In this document: positions 43,268 through 52,307 of the stretch, one piece after another
How positions within the stretch are numbered: position 1 is the first letter of the stretch
Layout of the letters: each line of letters opens with the position of its first letter
Origin: UBA7455 sp026713185
GTDB lineage: Bacteria > Pseudomonadota > Gammaproteobacteria > Pseudomonadales > Azotimanducaceae
NCBI GenBank assembly: GCA_963665785.1
Contig: OY762456.1
Location: 682,001-746,000, forward strand
Length of the DNA: 64,000 nucleotides
Direction of reading: 5' to 3'
Made by a program: the position numbers and the translations under genes
Notes under the pieces: model-generated
The model's input: only the letters and a program-made list of their open reading frames with translations
Told to the model about the DNA's origin: nothing
Database searches by the model: none

Positions 43268-44551
43268 TCAGTCCTTTTTGACCCCGGCAAGGTCCGCCGA
43301 CCGCAGCCGGTAGCGAATTACATTGCCTTCATGCAGTCCACGAAACTCATTGCCGACATAAGCGACGACCTGCTCCCGGTCGGCTTCCGGAATGCCGGCT
43401 TCCTGCGCCATGATCCTTACGTCATCCGGCAGGAAATCTTTCCATTCGAGTACGCATCGTCTAACTGACTCACGCACGAATTCGCGATATGTGAGCGCTG
43501 CCTTGTCGGGCGAGTCCAGTTCTGCGCGTAGCACTCTGTAATTTTCCGCCGACGCGAGGTAGCAATCGATATAAGCCTCGCGCAAGAGAGAAACATTATT
43601 GAATTCGTATATTCCGATCAGACCGTTTATATACGCCGCGTCGTCCATGGTCAGAAAGGACATGGGCGCAAGATCCGCCTTCAATAGTGGGATGTTTGAG
43701 GAAACTCGCGAAGTTCGCTTATTGATATCTTCAAATGCCTGCAAATAAGGAATGTGAACAAGGAGAAAGAAAGACTGCTCGAAGGGGTCCGCAATTGACG
43801 CCGCCTTCTCGACAAGCACGTCAAACTCCTCCTTGATCGTTATGAAATCGTCAAGTGGCCGGTAGCTTGAGTATGAGATACCAACCGGCATGCGCCGCAG
43901 CCTTCCCGCCATGCCTGGATCAACGAGAAGGCCGTCCGCCAGCAAGGCGTGGATATTGAAAAGGTCCGGCCGGCTGATCGAAATGTCACCGAGATTATCG
44001 ATTACGTATTTGATCGCCTCCTTATGGTTGAGGATCATGACTACTTCCTTGCGGTCCTTCCCGGAAACTTCCTGCCCGAAGCGGATCAGCCGCTCGGTTT
44101 CCAGAATACTGTAGGTATTTCCTTCCATACGCGAAGACGCCCAGGACAAATCGACAAGAAGACGTTCCGAGATACGTCGCGCATACGTTCCAGCTTGAGG
44201 CGCTGGCGACGGCAGACCCGCTTCATGCAGGCGCCGCCTATCCTCTTTGCCAAGGTAAAAACTCTTGTTGGGGATGTAGTGATCGATAAATTCCTTACTG
44301 TAGAGTGCAACTCGGCGCTGGCTGTATGGCGTTCGCAGATGTGTACGCACCGCGTCCGCGCCCGCAAGGCTGTAGCCCGTGGCCCGGGCCTGCCCGGAAA
44401 TTTCAAGCCGACCCTCATCGACCAGGCGTTTCAGGGCGCGCCATACCGTCGTTGAACTGACTTCAGGCGCAACGCGACGCCGGATTTCCTCCCGCGAGGC
44501 GCCGGGATGGTCCGCGATGAATTCGAGTAAAGCCTGATCGTCAAGCGACAT
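43268..44551 (-). CDS. Fic-domain protein with N-terminal winged helix, non-canonical Fic motif
   Basis: 427 residues from ATG 44551; an upstream TTG at 44611 lies in the operator region. Residues ~1-60 form a winged-helix DNA-binding domain (EEIRRRVAPEVSSTTVWRALKRLVDEGRLE). Residues ~85-330 are a Fic domain with a full inhibitory motif SSRMEGN (139-145), and the catalytic loop reads YLQAFEDINKRTSR (269-282). The canonical His is Gln271, so AMP-transfer by the usual mechanism is doubtful. Autorepression is suggested by repeats overlapping its start. Confidence 0.9.
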   Translation of the reverse strand: MSLDDQALLEFIADHPGASREEIRRRVAPEVSSTTVWRALKRLVDEGRLEISGQARATGYSLAGADAVRTHLRTPYSQRRVALYSKEFIDHYIPNKSFYLGKEDRRRLHEAGLPSPAPQAGTYARRISERLLVDLSWASSRMEGNTYSILETERLIRFGQEVSGKDRKEVVMILNHKEAIKYVIDNLGDISISRPDLFNIHALLADGLLVDPGMAGRLRRMPVGISYSSYRPLDDFITIKEEFDVLVEKAASIADPFEQSFFLLVHIPYLQAFEDINKRTSRVSSNIPLLKADLAPMSFLTMDDAAYINGLIGIYEFNNVSLLREAYIDCYLASAENYRVLRAELDSPDKAALTYREFVRESVRRCVLEWKDFLPDDVRIMAQEAGIPEADREQVVAYVGNEFRGLHEGNVIRYRLRSADLAGVKKD

Positions 44552-44632
44552 GAAACGATTCTCTCTATAGAATGAAACGATTATATCGCTAATATATAAA
44601 GGTTTTTTCAATCAAGCAAGAAATCGTTTCAT
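44550..44632. promoter_or_regulatory. atgaaacgatt repeats around the Fic gene start
   Basis: The 11-mer atgaaacgatt occurs at 44550-44560 (overlapping the Fic start codon on the minus strand) and 44572-44582, and its exact inverse at 44622-44632. The three sites flank the AT-rich promoter region and are good operator candidates for the protein's own winged-helix domain. Confidence 0.6.
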
Positions 44633-44826
44633 TTATTTTGAAATGATACTCAAAACCATGACAATGGGATACCCATCGCCTCATCAAGTGTGTTCCGCAT
44701 TAACAGTAACATATCACCTGATAATAAATCGTTATCGTTTATTTGCCACAACCCATAACCTGGATCATGTAGACTACAAATCGCCTGGCTGAATTTGTCA
44801 GTCACCCGCCTCATAGAGAGCCGATC

Positions 44827-45873
44827 ATGAAAGTATTGCGAACACCGGACGAAAGATTTCAAGATCTTGATGCCTTCCCGTACCACCCCAGCTACGTGGA
44901 AATAAATGATGGTCAAGGTGATCAGTTACGTATGCACTTTGTGGACGTCGGACCAAAAGATGCCCCCATCATTCTTTGCGTGCATGGCCAACCGACATGG
45001 TCTTATTCTTTTCGAAAAATGATTCCGCCGCTGACCGCGGCAGGCTATCGAGTGATTGCGCCGGACATTGTCGGATTCGGTCGCTCCGATAAACCTGCTG
45101 AGCGAAGCGACTATACCTTCGCCAGCCATGTGCAATGGATGCATGACTTTGTTCGTCGCATGGATCTCAACGATATCACCCTCGTGGCTCAAGACTGGGG
45201 CGGACCCATCACATTAAGGATCGTCGCAGCGGACCCTGATCGATTCGCTCGGGTGGTGGTCAGTAACACTGGTCTGGCGGATGCCAGAGACATCCCGGAC
45301 GAGATGGCAGTAAAACTACGACAACTGCTTGCTGATACGCCCGTGCTGAACACGGAAGAAACGAACGCCGCCATGCGCAAGGATCTGGAGAAACGCGGTG
45401 GATTTCAGGATCAGACCAGGAATGCTATCGATGACGTCGATATGCGTCCTCCCTTTATGTATTGGATCAGACATTGCGATGCCTCTGACGACTTCAACCC
45501 TGGCGCGATGATGAGCTTATGGCTAAAAAGCTGCACAGCCGAGGAACAGCGGGCCTATGCTGCGCCGTTTCCTGCCGAGGAATACAAGCAGGGCGCCAGG
45601 CAATTTCCCAGCCTGATCCCCCTCTTCCCCGATAACATTGAAGTTCCTGCCAATCGCAAAGCCTGGGAGGCTTTACGAACCTTCGACAAACCGTTCCTTA
45701 CGGCGTTCAGCGAGGATGATCCTGGCAACATGCATATTCAGTTCCAGGAGGAAATACCCGGCGCGAAGGGTCAAAACCACGTGGCGATCACAGATTCTCT
45801 ACACTACACGCAGGATGACCAGGGTGAACAATTTGCCCGGGTGGTGATTGAATTTATCAAGGCAAACCCATGA
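44827..45873 (+). CDS. haloalkane dehalogenase-like alpha/beta hydrolase
   Basis: 348 residues. Oxyanion motif HGQPTWSYSFRKM and nucleophile D123 in VAQDWGG with the following halide-binding Trp124 are as in DhlA/DhmA-type dehalogenases (HLD-I). The cap domain is present (about residues 150-235, with RPPFMYWIRHCD). FSEDDPGN holds the acid region and DSLHYTQDDQGEQFARVVIEF the His region. Hydrolyses carbon-halogen bonds, although epoxide or ester substrates cannot be excluded. Full-length relative of the shortened gene at 14125. Confidence 0.88.
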   Translation: MKVLRTPDERFQDLDAFPYHPSYVEINDGQGDQLRMHFVDVGPKDAPIILCVHGQPTWSYSFRKMIPPLTAAGYRVIAPDIVGFGRSDKPAERSDYTFASHVQWMHDFVRRMDLNDITLVAQDWGGPITLRIVAADPDRFARVVVSNTGLADARDIPDEMAVKLRQLLADTPVLNTEETNAAMRKDLEKRGGFQDQTRNAIDDVDMRPPFMYWIRHCDASDDFNPGAMMSLWLKSCTAEEQRAYAAPFPAEEYKQGARQFPSLIPLFPDNIEVPANRKAWEALRTFDKPFLTAFSEDDPGNMHIQFQEEIPGAKGQNHVAITDSLHYTQDDQGEQFARVVIEFIKANP

Positions 45874-45961
45874 ACCATCCGTTGGGTTACCCAATGCGCT
45901 TGCGGGGCGGTGACCTGGAGTTCATCAATCTCGTATGAACCCGTTCAGGAGTAGATTTAAA

Positions 45962-47608
45962 ATGCCATCCCCCTATCTCATTGCACTTGCGCTGTTGCCA
46001 GGATGGTCTGTAGCCGCGGCTGACGACCACCTCGAGCATTGTGCATCGCTGTCAGAAATCACGATTCCAGCGGCAAAAATCACCCTCCCTACGCGAGGTG
46101 CAACCATTACTTCTGCCAGGCTGATAGCTGCAGCCGGGGATAGCGAACTCGGAGAATACTGCCTGGTCGATGGTGAGATTATTTCCGTGAGTGAAACTGC
46201 CCAGCCCATCCGCTACCAGGTTGCGATGCCATCTCGCTGGAACGAGCGCATGCTGCAAATCGGTGGTGGCGGTTTTCGCGGCGTCTTGATTTCACCGGTG
46301 GAACGACATGGTGGAAGCGTTTTGCCAAAGAACACTGTCGGTGCGGGTTATGCGACCGTTGGCAACGATTCGGGTCACCAGGGCTCTGCCGTGGATGCGT
46401 CTTTCGCGCTCCACGAGGAACAGTTAGCGAATTACGCCGGTGAGCAGATCAACAAGACCCATGACGCAGCGTCCATCATTATCAATCAGTACTATGGCCG
46501 GGAAGCCGAATACAGCTATTTTATGGGAGCGTCCAGCGGCGGCCGTGAAGCCGTGACAGCTATGCGGGATTACCCCAGCGACTATCAGGGTGTCATAAGC
46601 ATCTGGCCCGGTGTCGGTTTCACCCGCTTAACGTTGAAGGCGCAACTCATCTATAACGCCATGACTCGAGACGACGGCGCAGGTAGTATTGACGCCGCCG
46701 ATGCCCGTTTCCTGCATCAACAGATTCTCGACGCATGTGACGGCAACGATGGTCTGAAAGACGGGCTCCTGAGCAACCCTGACGCGTGCCAGTTCGACTT
46801 TTCCCGGTTGCGCTGCCCGCAAGGACAGGACTCCGAATGTTTTTCAGACGCCCAGGTTGCCACGCTCGAGCTTATGCACTCACCGGTCAAACTGGACTAT
46901 CGCTTTGAAGATGGGCTGGACCACCTGCCTGGCTATGCTCTCGGTACGGTGTGGACGAGCCCCCTGTTGAATCTGCCAGGAGCAACCGCACTGAGTGGCC
47001 AGATGGCAAACTTCCCTGCCCTGGGCATGTATCACTTGCTTCCAACCGGGCTCCTGAAGTTTATGGTGGCGCGTGACCCTGAGTTTGATGTATCCAGTTT
47101 TAACCCACGTTCCCCGGGCTCACTGAAACCCAGGTTGCTCGAGGTCGTTACGATGATCGATCGGGTCAATGCCGACATTGGTGGCTACATCAAACAAGGT
47201 GGCAAGCTCATTTTAGTCCACGGACTCGCTGATGAACTACCAGCGGCACAAGATACCGTTCGTTTCTACCAGGGCCAGGTACAACGGCATGGTGAGAAAC
47301 TCGTCAGCGAGGCGGTAGCATTTTATCTGGTACCCGGCCAGGCCCACGGTCATGGGACGTTCATGGCAACGGGAAGCATGCCACTCTTACCAGCACTGGA
47401 GAAGTGGGTCAGCAAAGGAATTGCGCCAGGCACACTCACCGCGACAGATTCCAACAAAGAATCGCAGGGGCGCACTCGACCCATGTGTCAGTACCCGAAC
47501 TGGCCACAGTATGATGGAAAAGGAGACGTTAACAGTGCGGAGAGTTTCAGCTGTGTGGCTACTCAGAAGAGTTCGGGATTGACGGCACTCTTACCCGCTC
47601 ACCGATAG
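45962..47608 (+). CDS. tannase/feruloyl esterase family protein, secreted
   Basis: 548 residues from ATG 45962 (behind aggag; ATG 45935 would add nine residues). Signal peptide SPYLIALALLPGWSVAAAD. GASSGGREAV holds the nucleophile Ser, ILDACDGNDGLKDGLLSNPDACQFD the calcium-binding loop, HGLADELPAAQDTVRFY the Asp and GQAHGHG the His. Cys pairs CDGNDG...C suggest disulphides. Cleaves ester bonds in plant- or alga-derived phenolic conjugates. Its 3' end overlaps a small minus-strand gene. Confidence 0.9.
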   Translation: MPSPYLIALALLPGWSVAAADDHLEHCASLSEITIPAAKITLPTRGATITSARLIAAAGDSELGEYCLVDGEIISVSETAQPIRYQVAMPSRWNERMLQIGGGGFRGVLISPVERHGGSVLPKNTVGAGYATVGNDSGHQGSAVDASFALHEEQLANYAGEQINKTHDAASIIINQYYGREAEYSYFMGASSGGREAVTAMRDYPSDYQGVISIWPGVGFTRLTLKAQLIYNAMTRDDGAGSIDAADARFLHQQILDACDGNDGLKDGLLSNPDACQFDFSRLRCPQGQDSECFSDAQVATLELMHSPVKLDYRFEDGLDHLPGYALGTVWTSPLLNLPGATALSGQMANFPALGMYHLLPTGLLKFMVARDPEFDVSSFNPRSPGSLKPRLLEVVTMIDRVNADIGGYIKQGGKLILVHGLADELPAAQDTVRFYQGQVQRHGEKLVSEAVAFYLVPGQAHGHGTFMATGSMPLLPALEKWVSKGIAPGTLTATDSNKESQGRTRPMCQYPNWPQYDGKGDVNSAESFSCVATQKSSGLTALLPAHR

Positions 47609-47753
47609 CATCCGCCCATACCGTATAACCTGCCCAATGTCGGATCAGTGGAAAGGCAATGTCGAACAGGGCGCCGTTTATTGCCAGAATCACCACAGAC
47701 AGAACGAGGACGTTCAGTCCCACAGACAACCAGATCAGTGCCTTTTTCATTGG
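47559..47753 (-). CDS. small membrane protein
   Basis: About 64 residues from ATG 47753 (MKKALIWLSVGLNVLVLSVVILAINGALFDIAF), behind aaaggtaaacc: one strong transmembrane helix, then a short tail RHWAGYTVWADAIGE. No family is recognised. It overlaps the end of the esterase gene on the other strand by 50 bases, so it could be a chance frame, although the hydrophobic start and ribosome site favour a real gene. Confidence 0.4.
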   Translation of the reverse strand, partial: PMKKALIWLSVGLNVLVLSVVILAINGALFDIAFPLIRHWAGYTVWADAIGERVRVPSIPNSSE

Positions 47754-47805
47754 TTTACCTTTTGCGACTGATCGCGCAATGGTAGCACCTGTCGCCACAG
47801 TTTGT

Positions 47806-47850
47806 ATTACGTTTGACGTATTACGTTTGACGTAACACGCATTACGTAAT
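47806..47850. promoter_or_regulatory. tandem repeat and palindrome upstream of HigB
   Basis: Two adjacent copies of attacgtttgacgt (47806-47819 and 47820-47833) are followed by the palindrome attacgtaat at 47841-47850, 12 bases before the toxin start. All share the attacg core, and the short spacing fits binding sites for the HigA repressor. Confidence 0.6.
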
Positions 47851-47861
47851 ACCATGGTTGA

Positions 47862-48140
47862 GTGATCAGATCATTTCGTTGCGCCGATACTGAGCGGCTT
47901 TTTCATGGCGTCTGCCCAAAACGGTTTCGTCAATTCAGGAGGCAGGCGGAACGAAAGCTGATCATGTTGCATAGTGCGGAGACCATCCTGTTTCTGAGGT
48001 CACCGCCCGGAAACCATCTTGAGAAACTATCGGGTAGACGTCGCGATGTCTGGAGTATCAGGATCAATCAGCAATGGCGTCTATGTTTTCGTTTCAAGAG
48101 TGGCAGTGCCTATGACGTCGAAATTGTGGATTATCATTGA
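47862..48140 (+). CDS. higB: HigB-family toxin
   Basis: 92 residues, RelE superfamily: MIRSFRCADTERLFHG, HSAETILFLRSPPGNHLEKLSGRRRDVWSIRINQQWRLCFRFKSGSAYDVEIVDYH; the R-x-I-N-x-Q-W-R-L-C-F core is typical HigB. Toxin precedes antitoxin, the reversed order characteristic of HigBA. Confidence 0.93.
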   Translation: MIRSFRCADTERLFHGVCPKRFRQFRRQAERKLIMLHSAETILFLRSPPGNHLEKLSGRRRDVWSIRINQQWRLCFRFKSGSAYDVEIVDYH

Positions 48141-48149
48141 GGTAATGAA

Positions 48150-48482
48150 ATGACCAGAAACGAAATGCGCCCGATACATCCTGGTGAGATTCTTACTGAA
48201 GAGTACCTTCAGCCGATGGGTCTTACCGTCAACGCCCTGGCGCAAAGGCTGCGAGTGCCCGCAACCCGGTTGCATGAGATCGTAAAGGAACGCAGGTCGA
48301 TCAGTGCCGATACCGCGATGCGACTGGCACGCTTTTTTGGGGGCGATGCCCAATCCTGGCTAAACCTGCAGTCTGCCTATGATCTGAGGCAGGCCGAGAT
48401 CAACAATGCCGGGGAGATTCGAGAAGAAGTCCGCCCCTACGCGATAAACGCTGCCGGAAAGACAGACATACAAAGCGAATGA
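48150..48482 (+). CDS. higA: HigA-family XRE antitoxin
   Basis: 110 residues: RPIHPGEILTEEYLQPMGLTVNALAQRLRVPATRLHEIVKERRSISADTAMRLARFFGGDAQSWLNLQSAYDLRQAE is the standard HigA helix-turn-helix and dimer region. Nine bases after HigB and, unusually, no overlap. Likely represses the pair at the upstream palindrome. ATG 48150 fits gaggtaatgaa; ATG 48165 is an alternative. Confidence 0.93.
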   Translation: MTRNEMRPIHPGEILTEEYLQPMGLTVNALAQRLRVPATRLHEIVKERRSISADTAMRLARFFGGDAQSWLNLQSAYDLRQAEINNAGEIREEVRPYAINAAGKTDIQSE

Positions 48483-48666
48483 CCATCAATTTCCCTTACC
48501 TGAATTTTTCCGGACGGCACCCGACAGTGGGAATCCTGGATCGCGGGTGAACTCCTGGATCACCTGCCGTGGTTCCCGTCAGGTAAATGCAACCTGCGAA
48601 TACCAAGGCAGCGTAGATTACGTGCTAAACTGGTATGGATTAAATCGCGCTGTGAGCAAAGACAAT

Positions 48667-49833
48667 ATGGATGATATAAACCCATTCCAACCGGGCAGCG
48701 GCCAAATGCCGCCGCTGCTGGCCGGACGTGACGCGGCACAAAATGACATCAAAAAGCTGCTGGTAAAGCTGACGCTGCCTAGAGGGGTACCGAGCGATAT
48801 TATTCTGTACGGGCCACGCGGCACCGGGAAGACGGTGTTGCTGCAATGGTTGGAAGAGTATTGTATTGAAGAACACAAGTGCAGGGTGCTCCCTATAGTG
48901 CCTTCAGACACAATGGCATTAAAGGATCAGCTGATGGAGGCGCTGGACACACCACAGGCCCAGGTGACGACAGAAAGATCAAGTTCGCTGGGTATTAGTC
49001 TCCTCAAAGCGCTTGTAAAGCGCACTGTAGTACAGTCATCCCAGGCACGATCCCTGGTCAGCTTTCTGATAGATTTAGCAAATAAAAAACCTCTGGTGCT
49101 TCTGGTTGACGAGGCCCACACTATGCCTGCCAAATGGGGCCGGGAACTGCTTAATGTCAGTCAGGACGTGCGCAAGAAAGCGCCCTTCCTGCTGGTGCTT
49201 GCAGGCACACCCGGGCTTAGGGATTGTTTGCGTCCCATGAAGGCAACATTCTGGATTCGGACTGATAAAATACCAATGGGTAGGCTTACTGAGTCGGCAG
49301 CCAATGATGCCATTTCCACCCCCCTGCACAACGCAGGTATATCACTTGACTCGGATGTGTTGTCACAGGTGGTCACCGAGAGCCAATATTATCCGTATTT
49401 CATCCAGCTTTTGGGGTCGTGTTTATGGGACGCAGCCAAGGAGGCCGAAAGCCATATGATTGACCAGGCATTGCTGGATCAGGCCTGGGACAAGTTTAAC
49501 CGCAAAAAGGGGCTGTTCTACCAGGATTGCTTCAATGACATATCTGAGGATAATTTAGAGAAGGAAGCCCTCGCTGTGGCCACAGCATTTGCTTCCCAGG
49601 AGAAGATAACGACTGGTGAATTACGCGAAATAGTGGCTGGGAGACCCATTTACCTTGACCCACCCGAAGAAGTAAAAACAACTATCAGTAAATTGAAAGA
49701 TTTGGGCTACATCTGGCAGGGTTCAGAGGAATCTGACTGGGAACCAGGCATTCCCAGCCTCATGGCATACGTGAGGACGGAGGAGCAGAAATTAAGGCCC
49801 AGCAATAGCGGTGATTTTTCGCCAGGGATGTGA
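48667..49833 (+). CDS. AAA/ORC-like ATPase
   Basis: 388 residues from ATG 48667 (MDDINPFQPGSGQMPPLLAGRD); the open frame runs back to 48547 without a ribosome site. Walker A is ILYGPRGTGKTVLLQW near residue 57 and Walker B is PLVLLVDEAHTMP near residue 145. Sensor-like LVLAGTPGLRDCLR follows, and the last third (EALAVATAFASQEKITTGELREIV...TTISKLKDLGYIWQGSE) suggests a winged-helix. Resembles orphan ATP-binding proteins of unknown function. It follows HigBA but faces no other gene it could form an obvious system with. Confidence 0.85.
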   Translation: MDDINPFQPGSGQMPPLLAGRDAAQNDIKKLLVKLTLPRGVPSDIILYGPRGTGKTVLLQWLEEYCIEEHKCRVLPIVPSDTMALKDQLMEALDTPQAQVTTERSSSLGISLLKALVKRTVVQSSQARSLVSFLIDLANKKPLVLLVDEAHTMPAKWGRELLNVSQDVRKKAPFLLVLAGTPGLRDCLRPMKATFWIRTDKIPMGRLTESAANDAISTPLHNAGISLDSDVLSQVVTESQYYPYFIQLLGSCLWDAAKEAESHMIDQALLDQAWDKFNRKKGLFYQDCFNDISEDNLEKEALAVATAFASQEKITTGELREIVAGRPIYLDPPEEVKTTISKLKDLGYIWQGSEESDWEPGIPSLMAYVRTEEQKLRPSNSGDFSPGM

Positions 49834-50023
49834 TGCCCAGCGCCGAGGTTGGGCTGCCTTTTGGCGGTGTGAAGTACATGGACAGCCCGCAGACGGCGCG
49901 CGTTGAGACAGTATGTGACAGCTATAGCTCGAATAGACCATTTGTCGAAGGTGCAAAAGGACTGCTTGCATACCTGTCTGTTTTCAGTCATATCGTTTTC
50001 GGTCCTTTTAGTTATTGCATGAG

Positions 50024-51073
50024 TTATTGCGCGGGCTTCACAAACAGCATCTCGATACCGGTGCCTCCAATAATGTCATCGACGTCGCGACGATCCTCTT
50101 CATCAAGCCTTGCGTAAGCCTGTCGTAACCAGGTAAGGCAGCGTGCCTGATAGGGGAATGGTGTCTGCGTCCACTCCTGGCCGTCAATCGTGGTTTGCAC
50201 TATATCGTCGCCGGCTTCGATAGCCGCCAAATTCGCCAGTAGTGCCGGAACGTACACTCTGCCGATTTCCTGCAGCAGTGGAGACATGGTCTCCGGGAGC
50301 GCGTCTCTTGCATACCAGCCATCGGCTGGTGCGAATTCCCCCGAGAGATCCGAGAGCATGTCTACCCAGGCAAAGACCTGGGGTGTCCGCTCGAGGCAGA
50401 TCGCCATCGGCGTTGGGTCGAAATGTGTCAATTGGGTCAGTTGACCGTACAACCCGAAGTCACAAGCAGATGGACGTGACCCAAGCACATAGGGGCCGTT
50501 ACGAATGTGTGCATCCAGAATATCCAACAGTCTCAGGTAGGACGTCTCAATGACAGGCGCGGTCGTATCGTTGCTACCCACAACATATAAGCGGTTCACC
50601 TGTCGATCGCGAATCGCTTCGCTCATGGGGGCGATCTCAGACTCCTGCAAAAGAACGTGACCCCACCGGGGCAACATCAAGCCACCCAGGGTCGCATCTC
50701 GATCAAAGTGCCACCGATAATGGAACATGGCCTTGGTGACCCACTCATCGGCGTAGTCCTCGATCAGATAATCGAGAAACGCCACAACAGGGTCGTCAGG
50801 AATAATGGAACGACCGGGATACATGACTTCCAGTTCGCGGATAATCGGCGTTGAATCGACGACTGCTTCCAGTTCGCCATCTTTCCCGGGCCAATAGAAT
50901 GTTGGCTGGAGTACAACCTTGGCAGCAGGCAGATCGTACTGCGCGCTGATTTGTGACTGCAGGTACCGATATGGAATCCGTCGGTAACGCAAAACTGCGA
51001 GCATTTTTCTGGTATAGGGTGAACCCGGTGAACCCTTGATGGCGATCTGCCCTTCGAAATCAGGTTCTTTCAT
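50024..51073 (-). CDS. glutathione S-transferase-like protein, long form
   Basis: 349 residues. N-terminal thioredoxin fold EGQIAIKGSPGSPYTRKMLAVLRYRRIPYRYL, a proline-rich strand (LEAVVDSTPIIREL) as in GST N-domains, and an alpha-helical C-domain with GPYVLGSRPSACDFGLYGQLTQLTHFDP. It is longer than classical GSTs (~210 residues) because of an inserted helical middle part. Its neighbour (51092-52201) is a paralogue, and the two look like a heteromeric or duplicated pair. Confidence 0.82.
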   Translation of the reverse strand: MKEPDFEGQIAIKGSPGSPYTRKMLAVLRYRRIPYRYLQSQISAQYDLPAAKVVLQPTFYWPGKDGELEAVVDSTPIIRELEVMYPGRSIIPDDPVVAFLDYLIEDYADEWVTKAMFHYRWHFDRDATLGGLMLPRWGHVLLQESEIAPMSEAIRDRQVNRLYVVGSNDTTAPVIETSYLRLLDILDAHIRNGPYVLGSRPSACDFGLYGQLTQLTHFDPTPMAICLERTPQVFAWVDMLSDLSGEFAPADGWYARDALPETMSPLLQEIGRVYVPALLANLAAIEAGDDIVQTTIDGQEWTQTPFPYQARCLTWLRQAYARLDEEDRRDVDDIIGGTGIEMLFVKPAQ

Positions 51074-51091
51074 GTATTCGTCTCTTTTTTG

Positions 51092-52201
51092 TTAACTTGC
51101 TGCTTTTATCTCACTTTGACCCGATCGCTGCAAGTGATAGCCAACCCGTTCCATCCTGACGCCAATTGGCGTGCTCAGAAATTCATCCCAGCCAATCTGT
51201 GCCATCAACTCATCTGCACGCTTCCTCTCGTCGTCCGAAAGCGTCTCATATTGCTCCTGGACCCGCTGGCCTTTCCATGCTGAAAATATGGAGGTACCCC
51301 GCTTGTACGTCTGATCGAAGATTTTAATTTCCGTTGGTAGTATTTGCGCCAAAGCTTCACCCTGCTCGACTTCTTCCAGGATAGGCTGTGCCAGCCGCTT
51401 GGCGCTCGTTGCCCACGCTGCCGCAACAGGACCGATATACCTGAGATAGGCCAGAAGCTCATCGGTCATAGACAATTCTCCCTCGGCGGGAGCGCTGAAT
51501 GCCGCCTGCATATTGTCGAGGAAGTAGCTCAGTTCCGGCGCCTCGGTTTTTAAGTAATGCTGCATCGCAGCGTTATCCCGATAGTGGTGGGCGAAGTAGC
51601 CCGCATGAAGACAACAGTCGATCAGACTCGCGCGGCGTCCAAAGGCATAATTCCGCGGCCCTACCGCCTGGTTCAATAGCGGTGTCGCTTCTTCAAGCAA
51701 ACGCTGCATGACCTGCTGCCCTGACTCACTCGTTATACCCATATGTGGGAGATGCGCCTGCATCTGCCGTGCGACCGCAGCACCACATGACCAGTCCACC
51801 TGCTCATCACCCTCGTCACCGAAACACATAAAAAATTCATTGATTGCAAAACGTTTGCCATCGGGATCGTTCCACCGGGTGTGCATGGCGGTCACTACCC
51901 AGAATTCGTCGATAAAGAATTCCACGATTCTCGTCACCAGCATCAATACTGGATCATCCGGAAATGCAGGCCGCTCGGGATGCCTGTCTTCAAGCACGTC
52001 GATAATAACGGTCGTATCCTGAATCACCTCACCATCGTCGTTTTCCAGCACCGGAAACCGGGTGAAGCCAACGACCGGTCTCATATGTTCCTGATACAAA
52101 CGTGCATCATGAGTTTCGACAAAGGGGATGTGCTTATAGCTAAGATAGGCGCGCGTCTTGGCCGTATAGTACGAGCACATCATGCCGTAAAGGGTATACA
52201 T
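51092..52201 (-). CDS. glutathione S-transferase-like protein, long form (paralogue)
   Basis: 369 residues: YTLYGMMCSYYTAKTRAYLSYKHIPFVETH resembles a GST thioredoxin fold, then FPVLENDDGEVIQDTTVIIDVLEDRHPERPAFPDDP, and a C-domain with GPRNYAFGRRASLIDCCLHAGYFAHHY. The Cys-x-x-Tyr context (MMCSYYTAK) stands where GSTs place their catalytic Ser/Cys/Tyr. The gene lies 18 bases upstream of its paralogue and is probably in one operon with it. Confidence 0.82.
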   Translation of the reverse strand: MYTLYGMMCSYYTAKTRAYLSYKHIPFVETHDARLYQEHMRPVVGFTRFPVLENDDGEVIQDTTVIIDVLEDRHPERPAFPDDPVLMLVTRIVEFFIDEFWVVTAMHTRWNDPDGKRFAINEFFMCFGDEGDEQVDWSCGAAVARQMQAHLPHMGITSESGQQVMQRLLEEATPLLNQAVGPRNYAFGRRASLIDCCLHAGYFAHHYRDNAAMQHYLKTEAPELSYFLDNMQAAFSAPAEGELSMTDELLAYLRYIGPVAAAWATSAKRLAQPILEEVEQGEALAQILPTEIKIFDQTYKRGTSIFSAWKGQRVQEQYETLSDDERKRADELMAQIGWDEFLSTPIGVRMERVGYHLQRSGQSEIKAAS

Positions 52202-52290
52202 AGGGTTCCCTGGCTTAAGATTAATGACTGGAATGCAAGTATTATCAGACGGCGCATATCGAGGTGTCTATTAACAGTTGAATATCATGT

Positions 52291-52307
52291 GATAACCGGG
52301 TGTTATC
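52291..52307. promoter_or_regulatory. palindrome upstream of the GST-like pair
   Basis: gataac-N5-gttatc forms a symmetric site; including the outer bases (tgtgat...atcaca) the symmetry extends to about 28 bases. It lies ~90 bases upstream of the GST gene start, in a 264-base gap without a gene, and could be a regulator-binding site or a hairpin. Confidence 0.45.

Noticed and set aside
49834..50023. 190-base gap between the AAA ATPase and GST-like gene, checked for RNA genes or small genes
   Set aside because: No tRNA-like folding or convincing coding frame was seen.
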